Assembly (NCBI GenBank): GCA_021821055.1
Contig: JAKACX010000007.1
Coordinates: forward strand, 1-60,850
Direction of reading: 5' to 3'
DNA: 60,850 bases
From: Bacillota bacterium
Lineage (GTDB): Bacteria; Bacillota; Bacilli; Alicyclobacillales; SLC66
Position 1 is the first letter of the stretch; each line of letters opens with the position of its first letter. The notes below the pieces were generated by a model. That model was not told where the DNA came from, did not search any database, and worked only from the letters and a program-made list of their open reading frames with translations. Positions 16,766 to 25,657 of the stretch are shown here, piece by piece. A program made the translations under genes and the position numbers.

Positions 16766-16793
16766 TGTATACCCCTATCAGTATATCGCACAA
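16766..16793 (-). promoter_or_regulatory. candidate promoter of the selenoprotein gene
   Basis: On the minus strand TTGTGC (16793-16788) and TATACA (16771-16766) are separated by 16 bp, about 76 nt before ATG 16689. It is a moderate match to a housekeeping promoter. Confidence 0.4.
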
Positions 16794-16827
16794 TGCCTCT
16801 GGCAGTCCATCCCGAAAATGCGACTCG

Positions 16828-16855
16828 ATCGGGCGCCGCAGATGGCGCGGTACAG
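16828..16855 (-). repeat. dispersed 28-nt repeat, copy A
   Basis: Read on the minus strand it matches 32941-32968 at 27 of 28 positions (core CTGTACCGCGCC then TCTGCGGCGCCCGAT, differing at one A/G). Weaker similarity continues on both sides. Both copies are intergenic. Confidence 0.65.
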
Positions 16856-17202
16856 GTGAATTCGTGCTTCCTGCGTAGTATACCGAATGCGGGGCGCGCC
16901 ATGCATGGCCGGCGCGTATTCACCCGACTGGCTGGCGGCAAGCCTGTCCGGCATCCATCCGGCCAAGGCGCGGGCGGCCGTGCGCCGCTTCACCATCATG
17001 GGAGTCACGGGAGCTTTCAGTTACATTCCATTCCATAAACGGGCGCGAACCGCGCCGCCGGGCGGATGAATCCGGCGTTCCCACCCTGTCGGCGCGCCGC
17101 TGAAGGTTTCCCGGGGCCGGTTTTTGGTGTACAATCATGGCCGACATACTGGTGCGGGTGGCGCCTGGATGCGCGATCCGGGCAGGAAGAGGGGAATGTT
17201 CA

Positions 17203-18612
17203 GTGTCCAAGCAACAAATCGGCGTGATCGGCCTTGCCGTCATGGGCAAGAACCTGGCGCTCAATCTCGCGAGTCGCGGCTTCGCGGTGGCCGTCTACAA
17301 CCGTTCCGCGGAAAAGACGCGTGACCTCTTGGCCGAGTACAGTGGGAACAACGTGACGGGGGCGTACAGCCTTCAAGAATTCGTCGAATCTCTGGAAACG
17401 CCTAGAAAGATGCTTGTGATGGTCAAGGCTGGCAAGCCTGTCGACGATATGATCGATCAGTTGATTCCGTTTCTGGACAAGGGCGACATCATTATTGACG
17501 GGGGAAACTCCTTCTTTCCCGACACCAAGGCGCGGGCGGACCGCCTGAAAGCGATCGGCCTGCGGTTTATCGGCACCGGCGTATCTGGCGGAGAGGAAGG
17601 CGCGCTCAAGGGCCCGGCGATCATGCCGGGCGGCGAAGAAGAGGCGTACCGCCTGGTCGAACCATTCCTGACCGCGATTTCCGCAAAGGTCGGCAACGAT
17701 CCGTGCTGTACGTACATTGGGCCGGACGGCGCCGGGCACTACGTCAAAATGGTCCACAACGGCATTGAATACGGCGATATGCAACTGATCGGCGAGGCGT
17801 ACCATCTCTTGAAGGATGTCCTCGGGGCCGATACAGACCAACTGCACGAAATCTTCTCGGAGTGGAACAAGGGCGAACTCGACAGCTACTTGATCGAGAT
17901 CACGGCGGACATCTTCCGGAAGATAGACCCCGAGTCGCGCCTCCCCATGGTCGATGTCATTCTTGATACGGCGGGGCAGAAAGGCACGGGAAAATGGACC
18001 AGCCAAAGCGCCCTGGATCTCGGCGTGCCGCTGTCCATCATTACGGAGTCCGTTTTTAGCCGCTTCATTTCCGCGATGAAAGGCGAGAGGGTGGCGGCGA
18101 GCAAGGTGCTGCGCGGTCCAGAGGGACAAAAACCCGAGATCGACGCGGCGGGCTTTATCGAGAGCGTGCGCCGGGCCCTTTACGCCAGCAAGATCTGCTC
18201 CTACGCGCAGGGCTTTGCGCAAATGCGGCTCGCCTCGGAAGAGTTTGGCTGGAATCTTCGCTACGGTGATATCTCCATGATTTTTCGCGGCGGGTGTATC
18301 ATCAGGGCACAGTTCCTGCACCGCATCAAGGACGCGTACGATCGCGATCCGAAGATCAAGAATCTTCTGCTGGACGACTACTTCCGGGACGTGGTCGAAC
18401 GTTACCAGGGAGCGTGGCGCCATGTCGTGGCGACGGCTGTCCAGTCTGGCATTCCGGTTCCGGGCATGTCCGCGGGTTTGGCCTACTACGACAGCTACCG
18501 CACGGCGCGCCTCCCGGCCAACCTGTTGCAGGCGCAAAGGGACTACTTTGGGGCGCACACGTTCGAGCGGGTGGACAAGGACGGGGTCTTCCACTTTGAA
18601 TGGATGAAGTAG
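17203..18612 (+). CDS. gnd: 6-phosphogluconate dehydrogenase, decarboxylating
   Basis: 469 residues, the usual length. It oxidises 6-phosphogluconate to ribulose 5-phosphate with NADP+ in the pentose phosphate pathway. The Rossmann motif is [20 protein letters not shown]; substrate motifs [20 protein letters not shown] and the catalytic [13 protein letters not shown] follow, then [10 protein letters not shown] and the C-terminal [13 protein letters not shown] 17203 is preferred because AGAGGGGAA lies 6 nt upstream; an earlier in-frame ATG adds a non-homologous leader. A strong terminator follows. The gene stands alone. Confidence 0.95.
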   Translation: MSKQQIGVIGLAVMGKNLALNLASRGFAVAVYNRSAEKTRDLLAEYSGNNVTGAYSLQEFVESLETPRKMLVMVKAGKPVDDMIDQLIPFLDKGDIIIDGGNSFFPDTKARADRLKAIGLRFIGTGVSGGEEGALKGPAIMPGGEEEAYRLVEPFLTAISAKVGNDPCCTYIGPDGAGHYVKMVHNGIEYGDMQLIGEAYHLLKDVLGADTDQLHEIFSEWNKGELDSYLIEITADIFRKIDPESRLPMVDVILDTAGQKGTGKWTSQSALDLGVPLSIITESVFSRFISAMKGERVAASKVLRGPEGQKPEIDAAGFIESVRRALYASKICSYAQGFAQMRLASEEFGWNLRYGDISMIFRGGCIIRAQFLHRIKDAYDRDPKIKNLLLDDYFRDVVERYQGAWRHVVATAVQSGIPVPGMSAGLAYYDSYRTARLPANLLQAQRDYFGAHTFERVDKDGVFHFEWMK

Positions 18613-18622
18613 GCGTTGCTTC

Positions 18623-18660
18623 CGGGCGGTCGGGGCGCTGGTACCCGATCGCCCGTTTTT
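18623..18660 (+). terminator. Rho-independent terminator after gnd
   Basis: CGGGCGGTCGGG (18623-18634) pairs with CCCGATCGCCCG (18644-18655) with one G-U pair, followed by TTTTT. Confidence 0.9.
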
Positions 18661-18739
18661 CATCCCGCACGACGGGGCGCCTGTCCAGCGCCGGAACCCC
18701 CATTCTTATGTTGGACCGGCGAAATGGGGTGATCACGCG

Positions 18740-19441
18740 TTGACGCATGACGAATTCCTTGCGCCGTACGCCCTGTCGCTGCGCGTGGCGGGTGTGCCGG
18801 TACTGCTGGTGGGCGGCGGCGCGGTTGCCCAGCGCAAGGCAGTCGCGCTGCGATCCAGCGGGGCTGCGCTGACGATCGTCAGTCCCACGCTGACGCCGGC
18901 CCTGCTCGAATGGGCGCGGGCGCGGGCCATCACCCACGTGGCGCGTCCGTACGAGGAGGGGGACATCGCGCGGGTGCGCCCGCGACTGGTCTTCGCGGCG
19001 ACATCGGATGCGCAGGTCAACCGCGCGGTCGCGCGGGAGGCCGAACGGCACGGCGTCTGGGTCAATGTCGCCTCGGCGGACCCGGAAGGCGACTTCGGCC
19101 GCGGTCCCGGGACCTTTGCCTCGCCTGCGGTGGTGAGAAGGGGTGCGCTCGGCATCGCGGTCAGCACGGACGGCAACAGTCCGCTGCTGGCGCGCGCGGT
19201 GCGCGAGTGGCTCGACGAACGCCTGGGACAGGAACTGGCCGCACTGGCGGAGTGGGCGGGCGCGGTGCGGCGCGCCGGGGGCGGAGACGCGGACGGCGCC
19301 GGCGAGTTGCTGGCTGCCCTGCGCAGCTGGCTGAGGGGAGATGCGGGGCCGCTCCGCTTGGTGCACAACCGCGCGGCCGCATCCGGCGCCGTGCTGCCCA
19401 ATGCGCCGCAACCGCCGGACTCCGGGCATGAAAAACACTGA
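18740..19441 (+). CDS. precorrin-2 dehydrogenase / sirohydrochlorin ferrochelatase-like protein
   Basis: 233 residues of the CysG N-terminal / Met8 type. The NAD-binding motif is VPVLLVGGGAVAQRKAVAL, followed by LVFAATSDAQVNRAVA and the WVNVASADPEGDF segment, then FASPAVVRRGALGIAVSTDG and SPLLARAVREWL, all typical of the family. It would oxidise precorrin-2 to sirohydrochlorin and possibly insert iron, for siroheme. The TTG start follows GGGGTGAT. No methyltransferase domain or other siroheme gene is adjacent, and the C-terminal ~40 residues are unassigned. Confidence 0.82.
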   Translation: MTHDEFLAPYALSLRVAGVPVLLVGGGAVAQRKAVALRSSGAALTIVSPTLTPALLEWARARAITHVARPYEEGDIARVRPRLVFAATSDAQVNRAVAREAERHGVWVNVASADPEGDFGRGPGTFASPAVVRRGALGIAVSTDGNSPLLARAVREWLDERLGQELAALAEWAGAVRRAGGGDADGAGELLAALRSWLRGDAGPLRLVHNRAAASGAVLPNAPQPPDSGHEKH

Positions 19442-19493
19442 ATCTTCCAGGGAAAGTTGCAGTACGGCACATTCGGCGGGAGGTTGAGAAGGC

Positions 19494-20102
19494 GTGAAAC
19501 GGTGGGTTGTTCTTGGTTTGAGCGGCATGGTGGCGGCCCTTGCGCTGGCGGGTGGGGGTGTACTGATCGTCGATGGAATCGCGAAGCACTACGCCGCCGC
19601 GGCGTCGAGCAGTCTGCCGCCCCCGCCAAAGGGTGGAGCGTGGTTGACGTTTCAGGACGCATACGGTTTTCACATCCAAGTGGTGATTCCGTCCAAGACG
19701 TGGATCGTGTCGGACGCGGCCGCGGGTGGATTCACCAAGTCTCTCACGCAGGCTCCCCAGATTCTGATCAGCAGTTCCAACACATCTCATCCCTTTAATT
19801 TCGTGGCGGGCGTTGCCCGCAACACGCAGGCCGGCAGCGGCCTGGGTGGGGTGCGGGCGACGCCGACGGAGCGGGCGGGCGTCCTCTGGCGAATCGTTGC
19901 ACGCAAACCGACGGCGGCCTGGGGTGGGGCGACCGAGGTTGTCGCGGACGGGTACCAGAGCGGTGTGCAGGTGCGCCAGGAATTCGTAACCTACAAAAAG
20001 GTCGGGCAGGTGTACTATTTTGTCGAAGGCGGGGTCGCGCGCGCCGACAGCGCCTTCTCCGCCTTCTACGGGAGCCTCGTGAAAGGTTTCTCCATCGGCT
20101 GA
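19494..20102 (+). CDS. exported or membrane-anchored protein, function unknown
   Basis: 202 residues. An N-terminal hydrophobic segment (VVLGLSGMVAALALAGGGVL) acts as signal or anchor, followed by a Ser/Pro linker (SSSLPPPPKGG) and a ~160-residue soluble domain beginning AWLTFQDAYGFHIQVVIPS. No cysteine or metal motif is evident. GTG 19494 follows GAGAAGG. The gene starts 52 nt after the siroheme-type gene and may be co-transcribed. I do not recognise the family. Confidence 0.65.
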   Translation: MKRWVVLGLSGMVAALALAGGGVLIVDGIAKHYAAAASSSLPPPPKGGAWLTFQDAYGFHIQVVIPSKTWIVSDAAAGGFTKSLTQAPQILISSSNTSHPFNFVAGVARNTQAGSGLGGVRATPTERAGVLWRIVARKPTAAWGGATEVVADGYQSGVQVRQEFVTYKKVGQVYYFVEGGVARADSAFSAFYGSLVKGFSIG

Positions 20103-20688
20103 CGCAGCCGCGGAGCCACACTCCGCCAAACGGCGCCCGTCCCGCGTTGTGACCGGGCGAATCCAGGCCGCGAGATGGGGCTGAGCCGAACGTGGCCGTG
20201 CTTGCGCTTTCACACGGTTTCCGCGCGAGCGCGGCCTCTTCGCGTTCCCGCATGTCATGGGAAACGGCGCGGACGCCAGTGATCCCACCTTCCGTGACGA
20301 TCATCGGGACGCGTGTTGCGGGACTCAAAACGGACGCGATGTTTATATATTAGTTATTGCAATGTTGAAAATAAAACATCATTATTTTTCACGATCAGGC
20401 GCGGCCGGCGGGAGCGAAGGTGGTTTCGCGCGTCCCGTGGCTCTGCGTGTTGGACTGTTTACTGTGTGATCCAAAAGATGATTGACAACGATGTGGCCGC
20501 ACCAGAAGTGACTGCTGCAAAAGCCTTGAGGTGCGCACATCGAAAGGAGCGCATGGATGCATGGCATGGAGCCTTTCTGACAGCATGGCGCAAGCCCTGA
20601 CAGAGTGCGGCAACCCGCACGCCGGGCGTAGGGAAGCGTGCGGCGTCGATCGGGGATTTTGCGTGTGTAATAAAAGTGAGATTGAATA

Positions 20689-20723
20689 TTGACAGCATCG
20701 TTACAGGCTATCTATAGTAGATA
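20689..20723 (+). promoter_or_regulatory. promoter of the CuA oxidase operon with dyad over the -10
   Basis: TTGACA (20689-20694), an 18-bp spacer and TATAGT (20713-20718) form a near-consensus housekeeping promoter. The inverted repeat TATCTA-tag-TAGATA (20709-20723) covers the -10, a position expected for a repressor site. Confidence 0.7.
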
Positions 20724-20734
20724 TGGACTACGAC

Positions 20735-20823
20735 AGCTATGGTCTGTTCTAACTACTTGGCCGCTGTTCGACCATAGCTCCAGGGAGATGAGACTGGACT
20801 TGTCACTGCTCTCGTTGAGCAGT
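20735..20823 (+). promoter_or_regulatory. structured 5' leader of the oxidase operon
   Basis: Two hairpins follow the promoter: AGCTATGGTC (20735-20744) with GACCATAGCT (20770-20779), and ACTGCTC (20805-20811) with GAGCAGT (20817-20823). The leader to the first start is ~255 nt. It does not match a T-box or a riboswitch I recognise. Confidence 0.5.
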
Positions 20824-20981
20824 CAAATTGCCAGGCGGCTACGACCTTTATTGACTGTGAAGAGAGGTGAAACCGATTTCTGGACCGCGGGGGATGGAGG
20901 CAGCATGCGGTCGGAGAGATCTGCGACACGTTGCGGTGGGCAGGCGCGAGACATGCAGACGAGGGGCAAGGAGGTAGACAT

Positions 20982-21512
20982 ATGGGCAAAAGACTGTACG
21001 CCGCTCTGGGCGCCGCCGCGTTGGGCGCCGGGCTCCTGAGCGGCTGCGGTACGGTGCAGACGATCGCCGTACCGTGGCTTCACACCGATACGGCCACGAA
21101 GACCGTGTCGCTCACCCTCAATGCCGGATACAATTCCGCAAATGGGTATGCCAATTTCAACGGTTACGCCAACGGGCAGATGACAATCCAGGTGCCGCTT
21201 GGGTATCGGGTGCTCGTGACATACAACAATGTCGGCGGCATTCCGTTCGGCTTCGGCGTGTACAACCAGTTCCAGCAACTTGCGTTTCAGGGAGCCGGAG
21301 ATTCCGTGTCCTCGATGCTGGCCAACGCGGGCGCGGGCGTCTTGCCTGGCCAACACGCCAAGTGGCAGTTCACTGCGTCGAAGGTGGGGTCCTACCGTAT
21401 TGAGAACCTGCTTGACCGCATCGACCAGCAGACGCGTCCCGAGAACTTCGGTATGTGGGTTCGTTTCGACGTGGTCCGCGGGGGCGCTCCGAAAGTGACG
21501 GTCAGCAACTGA
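20982..21512 (+). CDS. sulfocyanin-like lipoprotein lacking copper ligands
   Basis: 176 residues with a lipoprotein signal (LLSGC, Cys22). The mature part contains the sulfocyanin signature ANFNGYANGQMTIQVPLG and a later VLPGQHAKWQF, and aligns along its length with the sulfocyanin domain at 8532-9569. The copper ligands are missing: the first His region reads IPFGFGVYN, and the Cys/His loop is replaced by NLLDRIDQQTRPENFGMW, leaving only the Met. It is therefore a cupredoxin fold without a type 1 site. GGAGG precedes ATG 20982. It is the first gene of the oxidase operon, so it may be an assembly or docking subunit rather than an electron carrier. Confidence 0.75.
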   Translation: MGKRLYAALGAAALGAGLLSGCGTVQTIAVPWLHTDTATKTVSLTLNAGYNSANGYANFNGYANGQMTIQVPLGYRVLVTYNNVGGIPFGFGVYNQFQQLAFQGAGDSVSSMLANAGAGVLPGQHAKWQFTASKVGSYRIENLLDRIDQQTRPENFGMWVRFDVVRGGAPKVTVSN

Positions 21513-21527
21513 CAGGAGGTACGACAG

Positions 21528-22175
21528 ATGGACAAAAGGGACACAGGCTCCAATCCGCCTGCAGATGATGAACAGGTTGACTGGGATCGCCGCACGCTGA
21601 TTCTGGGGTCCGGCGTCGCGCTCTTTGTCGGGGCGGCCGCGCTCTTCGAGTCGTCGAACATTGCCAAGGCGACGGCGGCGATTGTCGGCTCGCCGGTCGA
21701 TGCAGGCCTGACGACCGTCTACCAGCAGGACTACTACTACATTCCGAATCAGATGACGTGGCGCGTCGGTACACCCATGATCCTGCACATTCACAACCTG
21801 AGCAACGTGCACTTCCACGAAATGCAGATCGGGCGCGGCGGGTTCCAGACCGACCACAATGCGTTCAGCAACCTCAAGGTGCAGTTCAACGTGGACTTTT
21901 GGGACGGGGTGCCGGTCACGATTGTTGAGGCGAACATGGTCGACAACTTTGTGACCAACCGGGCAATCGTCAAGTCGGATGTTCCCACTGGTCCATGGCT
22001 TCTGACGGGGGCCGGCAACGGGAACTTCAGCCCGACGCTCTATCCCGGCGGCGATATCAAGCTGAAGTTCAACGTCCCGAACAAACCGGGCATCTGGCAG
22101 TACGGTTGCTTTGTCCAGGGGTTCATTCACTGGAAGGATGGCATGCAAGGCACGATCAATATTCTGAACGCATGA
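21528..22175 (+). CDS. membrane-anchored cupredoxin, likely oxidase electron donor
   Basis: 215 residues. DRRTLILGSGVALFVGAAAL at residues ~20-39 is a membrane anchor with a twin-arginine-like start. The globular domain has NVHFHEMQ (His95/His97) and WQYGCFVQGFIHWKDGM, offering Cys194, His201 and Met206 as type 1 copper ligands (C-x6-H-x4-M). It differs from sulfocyanin in loop length. AGGAGG precedes ATG 21528. Its place before the CuA subunit suggests it passes electrons to the oxidase from outside. The copper site is inferred from spacing. Confidence 0.7.
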   Translation: MDKRDTGSNPPADDEQVDWDRRTLILGSGVALFVGAAALFESSNIAKATAAIVGSPVDAGLTTVYQQDYYYIPNQMTWRVGTPMILHIHNLSNVHFHEMQIGRGGFQTDHNAFSNLKVQFNVDFWDGVPVTIVEANMVDNFVTNRAIVKSDVPTGPWLLTGAGNGNFSPTLYPGGDIKLKFNVPNKPGIWQYGCFVQGFIHWKDGMQGTINILNA

Positions 22176-22250
22176 CCGCAGTGTGCGGCGCATTCGACGG
22201 AAGGCGGTCTCTTGAATGGGATGTGTTTGTAAGAGGGGGGGCACACGCTG

Positions 22251-23054
22251 ATGGCGGACCTTGTCCTGTTTGGTGTCCTGTGGGTCGTGTTGAGCGTGAT
22301 TGGCGAGATTGGCGTCACGATCTGGGGGCCGAATTTCTATTATTACCGCGCGTCAATCCAGGCGAATGAGGGGCTCCACGCCAGTCTGTTCTTGATGCAC
22401 GTGCTGGCGCCGATCTTCATCTTCGTCATGCTGATGCTCGTCTTCGTTCCGCTGCGTTTCACCAAGACCCCCGCGAATCACGTGGTCAGGGGGAAGAAAG
22501 CCAGGTCTTATGTTCCCTACATTGCGGCATGGGTCAGCATTTCGATTCTGGTCAATCTGTTGTTTTTCCTTCATCCGACGACGACTGCGGCGGAAAAGTT
22601 GTTCCAGCAGGCCAGTCCGAAGAACAACACGCACTCACTGGTGATCGATGTCACCGCCCGCCAGTGGCAGTGGTTTTTCAGCTATCCGCAATACGGCATC
22701 AACAGCGCGCAAAACTCGGCGGGCAACGATGTGCTGTACCTCCCCGTGAACCGTCCGGTGGAGTTCGTTCTGCGGTCTTATGATCCCGCGCACACGTACG
22801 CGCTTGGCGTGGACGTGATTCACTCCTTCTGGATTCCGGCGTTCGGTGTGAAGGAAGACGTGATTCCGGGCGAAACGCGGTATGAGTATGTCACGCCGAC
22901 CAAGATCACCTCGACTGAGGTCAATCCGATGGTTCGCGTGCAGTGCGCCGAAGTGTGCGGACCCGGGCACCCGTACATGTACGCGACCGTTCACATCGTC
23001 AGCGCCACCGCTTTTTCGCAGTGGGCGGCGGCGCAGCACAAGGCCGGCAACTGA
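22251..23054 (+). CDS. heme-copper oxidase subunit II with CuA site
   Basis: 267 residues. Two N-terminal membrane spans are followed by the CuA cupredoxin domain: VIHSFWIPAFGVKEDVIPGE supplies the first His, and the C-terminal loop VQCAEVCGPGHPYM supplies Cys232, Glu234, Cys236, His240 and Met243. A complete CuA site means it accepts electrons from a soluble or anchored carrier rather than quinol. There is no CxxCH cytochrome c domain, so it is not caa3-type. The flanking cupredoxins are the candidate donors. Confidence 0.9.
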   Translation: MADLVLFGVLWVVLSVIGEIGVTIWGPNFYYYRASIQANEGLHASLFLMHVLAPIFIFVMLMLVFVPLRFTKTPANHVVRGKKARSYVPYIAAWVSISILVNLLFFLHPTTTAAEKLFQQASPKNNTHSLVIDVTARQWQWFFSYPQYGINSAQNSAGNDVLYLPVNRPVEFVLRSYDPAHTYALGVDVIHSFWIPAFGVKEDVIPGETRYEYVTPTKITSTEVNPMVRVQCAEVCGPGHPYMYATVHIVSATAFSQWAAAQHKAGN

Positions 23055-23092
23055 CGGCGCCTTTGCCGTCACAGGAGAAGGAGGGATTTGGC

Positions 23093-24958
23093 GTGAGGAA
23101 TCTGGCTGCTGATGCACTGCCTGTGCGCAGGAAACGGCCCCTGCCGCCCATTATTCGCGGGTTGTTGTGGGGAACGATCGCGTTTTTGCTGGTCAACGTT
23201 CTCGTGAGCTACATCTTGGATCCCGCCTACGGGACTCCGTTTATCACGCAACCCTCGGTCGTATTCGCGTGGCTTGCGGGAACGGCCGGGTGGCTGCTCG
23301 GCATCGGAGCATGGGAAAACGTCGTGCTGCCGGCCTTCGGCGTCCATGTCCCGGTGCGGCAGTCCCGCGGCTGGCGGCAGTATTTTGAGTACAACACGAA
23401 CCACAAAGTGATCGGCGTCCAGTACCTCGTCGCCTCAACCGGCGGATTTTTCATCGCCGGTCTCGCGGCCATGCTGATGCGGCTTGAACTGATGTCGCAC
23501 AACCTGTGGCTCTTCCCGCACCCCGACCAGTATCTGACGACCGTCGGCATTCACGGCACGATCATGATGTTCTCCGTCGGCACCGTGGCATTGGTCGGCG
23601 GACTGGGGAACTACCTCGTGCCCATGATGATCGGGTCGAACCACTCCGCATTTCCGCGGATGTCGGCGCTCAGCGTCTGGTTGGTCCCGCTCGGCATCCT
23701 CACGGTGGCGTTCAGTCCGTTGCTCGGCACGTGGACGACAGGCTGGCGCGGCTATGAGCCGTTGGCCATGAACGACAACAACGGCATCCTGTTCTACTAT
23801 CTGGGCGTATTCGCGCTGACACTGTCGTCCCTGCTGGTGTCGCTGAATCTCGCCTCGACCGTGCTGTTCAAGCGGACGCAAGGTCTGACCTGGAACCGTC
23901 TGCCCATGTTTTGCTGGGGGATTCTTACGGTCAGCCTGTTGAATATCATCTGGCTGCCGGAGATTGAACTGACCTTCGTCATGGCGCTGCTCGACCGCGT
24001 CGTGCCGCTGCCGTTTTTCACCGCCGTCGGCAGTCCGATGACGTATCTCGAACTGTTCTGGCTGTTTGGGCATCCTGAGGTGTACATCGTGGTCGTTCCG
24101 GCTCTGGCGCTGTGGATGGAAATGATGCCGGTTCTGGCGCGCAAGCCGCTGTTCGCGCGCGAGTGGGGCATCATCGGGCTCATATTCATCATGATGCTGT
24201 CGGGCTTCGTCTGGGCGCACCACATGTTCACCAACATGCGCTATTCCGAGATGCTCCCCTTCTCGTTTTTCACTGAGATGATCTCGATTCCGACCGGGTT
24301 TGCCTACATGGTCGTGCTGGGCACCCTTTGGCGATCCCGATTCAAGCTCACGGTGCCGTCGCTGTTTCTGTTGATGAGCATGTTCAACTTCCTCATCGGC
24401 GGGATCACGGGTGTTTTCAACGCCGACCCGGTCATCGACCTGCAGTTGCATGATACGTTCTTCGTGGTTGGACACTTCCACTTCACGATCATTGGCGGCA
24501 TGGTGTTCACCTGGCTCGCGGCCATGTACTATTGGCTGCCCAAGTTCTCCGGACGCACGTACAACCCGAAGATGGGCGTGCTTGGCGCGATATGGGTGTT
24601 CATCGGGTTTGACGGAGCGTTTAGCCTGATGTTCCTTGCCGGCATGCAGGGCATGAACCGCTGGGTCCCGGTGTATCCCTCGTACCTGCAGGGGATCAAC
24701 TTGGTGATCTCGATTTTCGCCTTCATCCTCGGACTGGGATTCCTGTTCAATCTCGTGCACATTGTGTGGGCGATGAGGTCGGGGCCAAAGGCCGAGGAAA
24801 ACCCGTGGCAGTCCAAGACGCTCGAGTGGCGCACGTCCTCCCCGCCCGCTCCAGAATCGTTCGCGGCCGCTCCCGTGGTCACGGGATCGTTCTACGACTA
24901 CGACGACGACCTGCCGCCGGACCCGTCGGAGCCAGTGCCGGGCGGAGTGCATGCGTGA
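23093..24958 (+). CDS. heme-copper oxidase subunit I
   Basis: 621 residues with about 12-14 membrane spans. The A-family features are present: heme ligand in GIHGTIMMFSVG, GHPEVYIVVVPA with the Glu of the D-channel and the His-Tyr cross-link pair, WAHHMFTN for CuB, and HDTFFVVGHFHFTI for the heme ligands. It reduces O2 to water at the heme-CuB centre while pumping protons. GTG 23093 follows GGAGGG; it lies 38 nt after the subunit II gene. It has two extra spans before the usual core. Confidence 0.92.
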   Translation: MRNLAADALPVRRKRPLPPIIRGLLWGTIAFLLVNVLVSYILDPAYGTPFITQPSVVFAWLAGTAGWLLGIGAWENVVLPAFGVHVPVRQSRGWRQYFEYNTNHKVIGVQYLVASTGGFFIAGLAAMLMRLELMSHNLWLFPHPDQYLTTVGIHGTIMMFSVGTVALVGGLGNYLVPMMIGSNHSAFPRMSALSVWLVPLGILTVAFSPLLGTWTTGWRGYEPLAMNDNNGILFYYLGVFALTLSSLLVSLNLASTVLFKRTQGLTWNRLPMFCWGILTVSLLNIIWLPEIELTFVMALLDRVVPLPFFTAVGSPMTYLELFWLFGHPEVYIVVVPALALWMEMMPVLARKPLFAREWGIIGLIFIMMLSGFVWAHHMFTNMRYSEMLPFSFFTEMISIPTGFAYMVVLGTLWRSRFKLTVPSLFLLMSMFNFLIGGITGVFNADPVIDLQLHDTFFVVGHFHFTIIGGMVFTWLAAMYYWLPKFSGRTYNPKMGVLGAIWVFIGFDGAFSLMFLAGMQGMNRWVPVYPSYLQGINLVISIFAFILGLGFLFNLVHIVWAMRSGPKAEENPWQSKTLEWRTSSPPAPESFAAAPVVTGSFYDYDDDLPPDPSEPVPGGVHA

Positions 24959-25016
24959 CGTGTCCGTTGTCTGGGCATTACGGTTCGATCGGGTGATCTG
25001 AAGTGGAGGTGTGGAT

Positions 25017-25595
25017 ATGGCGGCGACGCAGCAGTTGGCTGCTTCGGGCAGGAATAAGGATATTGACAGGCAGATTGAACAACGCAAATCGCGCGGGGCG
25101 TTCGCCTTGTTTCTCTTCAGCATGGCCGTGCCGTTCTTCGTGATCATCAACGTGCGCTACCTCATGGTGTACAACTACGTGCCGTCAAGCCTCGATCAGG
25201 TCACAGGGGGCATCGAGACGGGGCTGATGGTGATCGGCGCCCTCGCCGCGTTTGGCGCGGCGCGCGCGGCCCGTCGGCTGAACGTCGGCGGCTACCGGAC
25301 GAATTCGGCCGTGTCGCTGGTTGCGGGACTTGTCGCAACGATCATGATGCTTTACGAGATGTGGTTTCATCCGATGAACTCAATGTCTCACTTTGGCGAG
25401 ACGTTTCTCGTGTCGATCGGCCTTGCCATCGTGATCAATCTCGCCGCCCTCCTGACCCTGCTCGCCGGGCGCATGCGCATTCGTGCGAACGGCATCACGC
25501 ACGAGACGCTCACCGGCTTTGAGTCGCCGGCCTGGTTCTGGGTCTTTGCAACCGTCGGCTGGATTGCGCTGTACATCGAACTGTACTTTCTGTAA
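25017..25595 (+). CDS. heme-copper oxidase subunit III-like protein
   Basis: 192-residue membrane protein with about five spans, the length of short bacterial COX3 subunits. A charged N-terminus (IDRQIEQRKSRGA) is followed by hydrophobic helices and a C-terminal WFWVFATVGWIALYIELYFL. Sequence similarity to standard COX3 is weak, so the call relies on position after subunit I. ATG 25017 is 6 nt after GGAGGT; GTG 25011 is an alternative. Confidence 0.65.
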   Translation: MAATQQLAASGRNKDIDRQIEQRKSRGAFALFLFSMAVPFFVIINVRYLMVYNYVPSSLDQVTGGIETGLMVIGALAAFGAARAARRLNVGGYRTNSAVSLVAGLVATIMMLYEMWFHPMNSMSHFGETFLVSIGLAIVINLAALLTLLAGRMRIRANGITHETLTGFESPAWFWVFATVGWIALYIELYFL

Positions 25596-25657
25596 TTGTC
25601 CTTTTTGGAATCCGTGAGGCTACGGCTAACGCAGCACAAATACAGGAGGTGCGAGAA

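Larger units (their letters stand above)
16690..17202. other. intergenic region between divergent selenoprotein and gnd genes
   Basis: About 510 bp with a candidate minus-strand promoter (16766-16793) and copy A of a 28-nt dispersed repeat (16828-16855). On the plus strand a TACAAT at 17130-17135 could be the -10 for gnd. No supported gene. Confidence 0.45.
20103..20981 (+). other. long intergenic region, promoter and structured leader at its 3' end
   Basis: About 880 bp. The first ~580 bp hold no supported gene; GC drops sharply around 20340-20385. The last ~290 bp contain a good promoter and several hairpins leading into the oxidase operon (see 20689 and 20735). Confidence 0.5.

Noticed and set aside
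17200-18663. 487-codon minus-strand frame over gnd
   Set aside because: It is an antisense shadow of the well-conserved 6-phosphogluconate dehydrogenase gene.
19795-20328. Minus-strand frame of 177 codons beginning MSPATRVPMIVTEGG
   Set aside because: Most of it is antisense to the exported protein gene and no ribosome binding site precedes it.
20881-20912. GGACCGCGGGGG-like sequence as a T-box antiterminator
   Set aside because: The conserved T-box core and the stem I/specifier loop are absent; downstream genes are not amino-acid related.
23435-25150. Long minus-strand frame (571 codons) opposite oxidase subunit I
   Set aside because: It mirrors the conserved subunit I gene, is full of His/Arg/Gln/Glu from antisense codons and has no motif or ribosome binding site.
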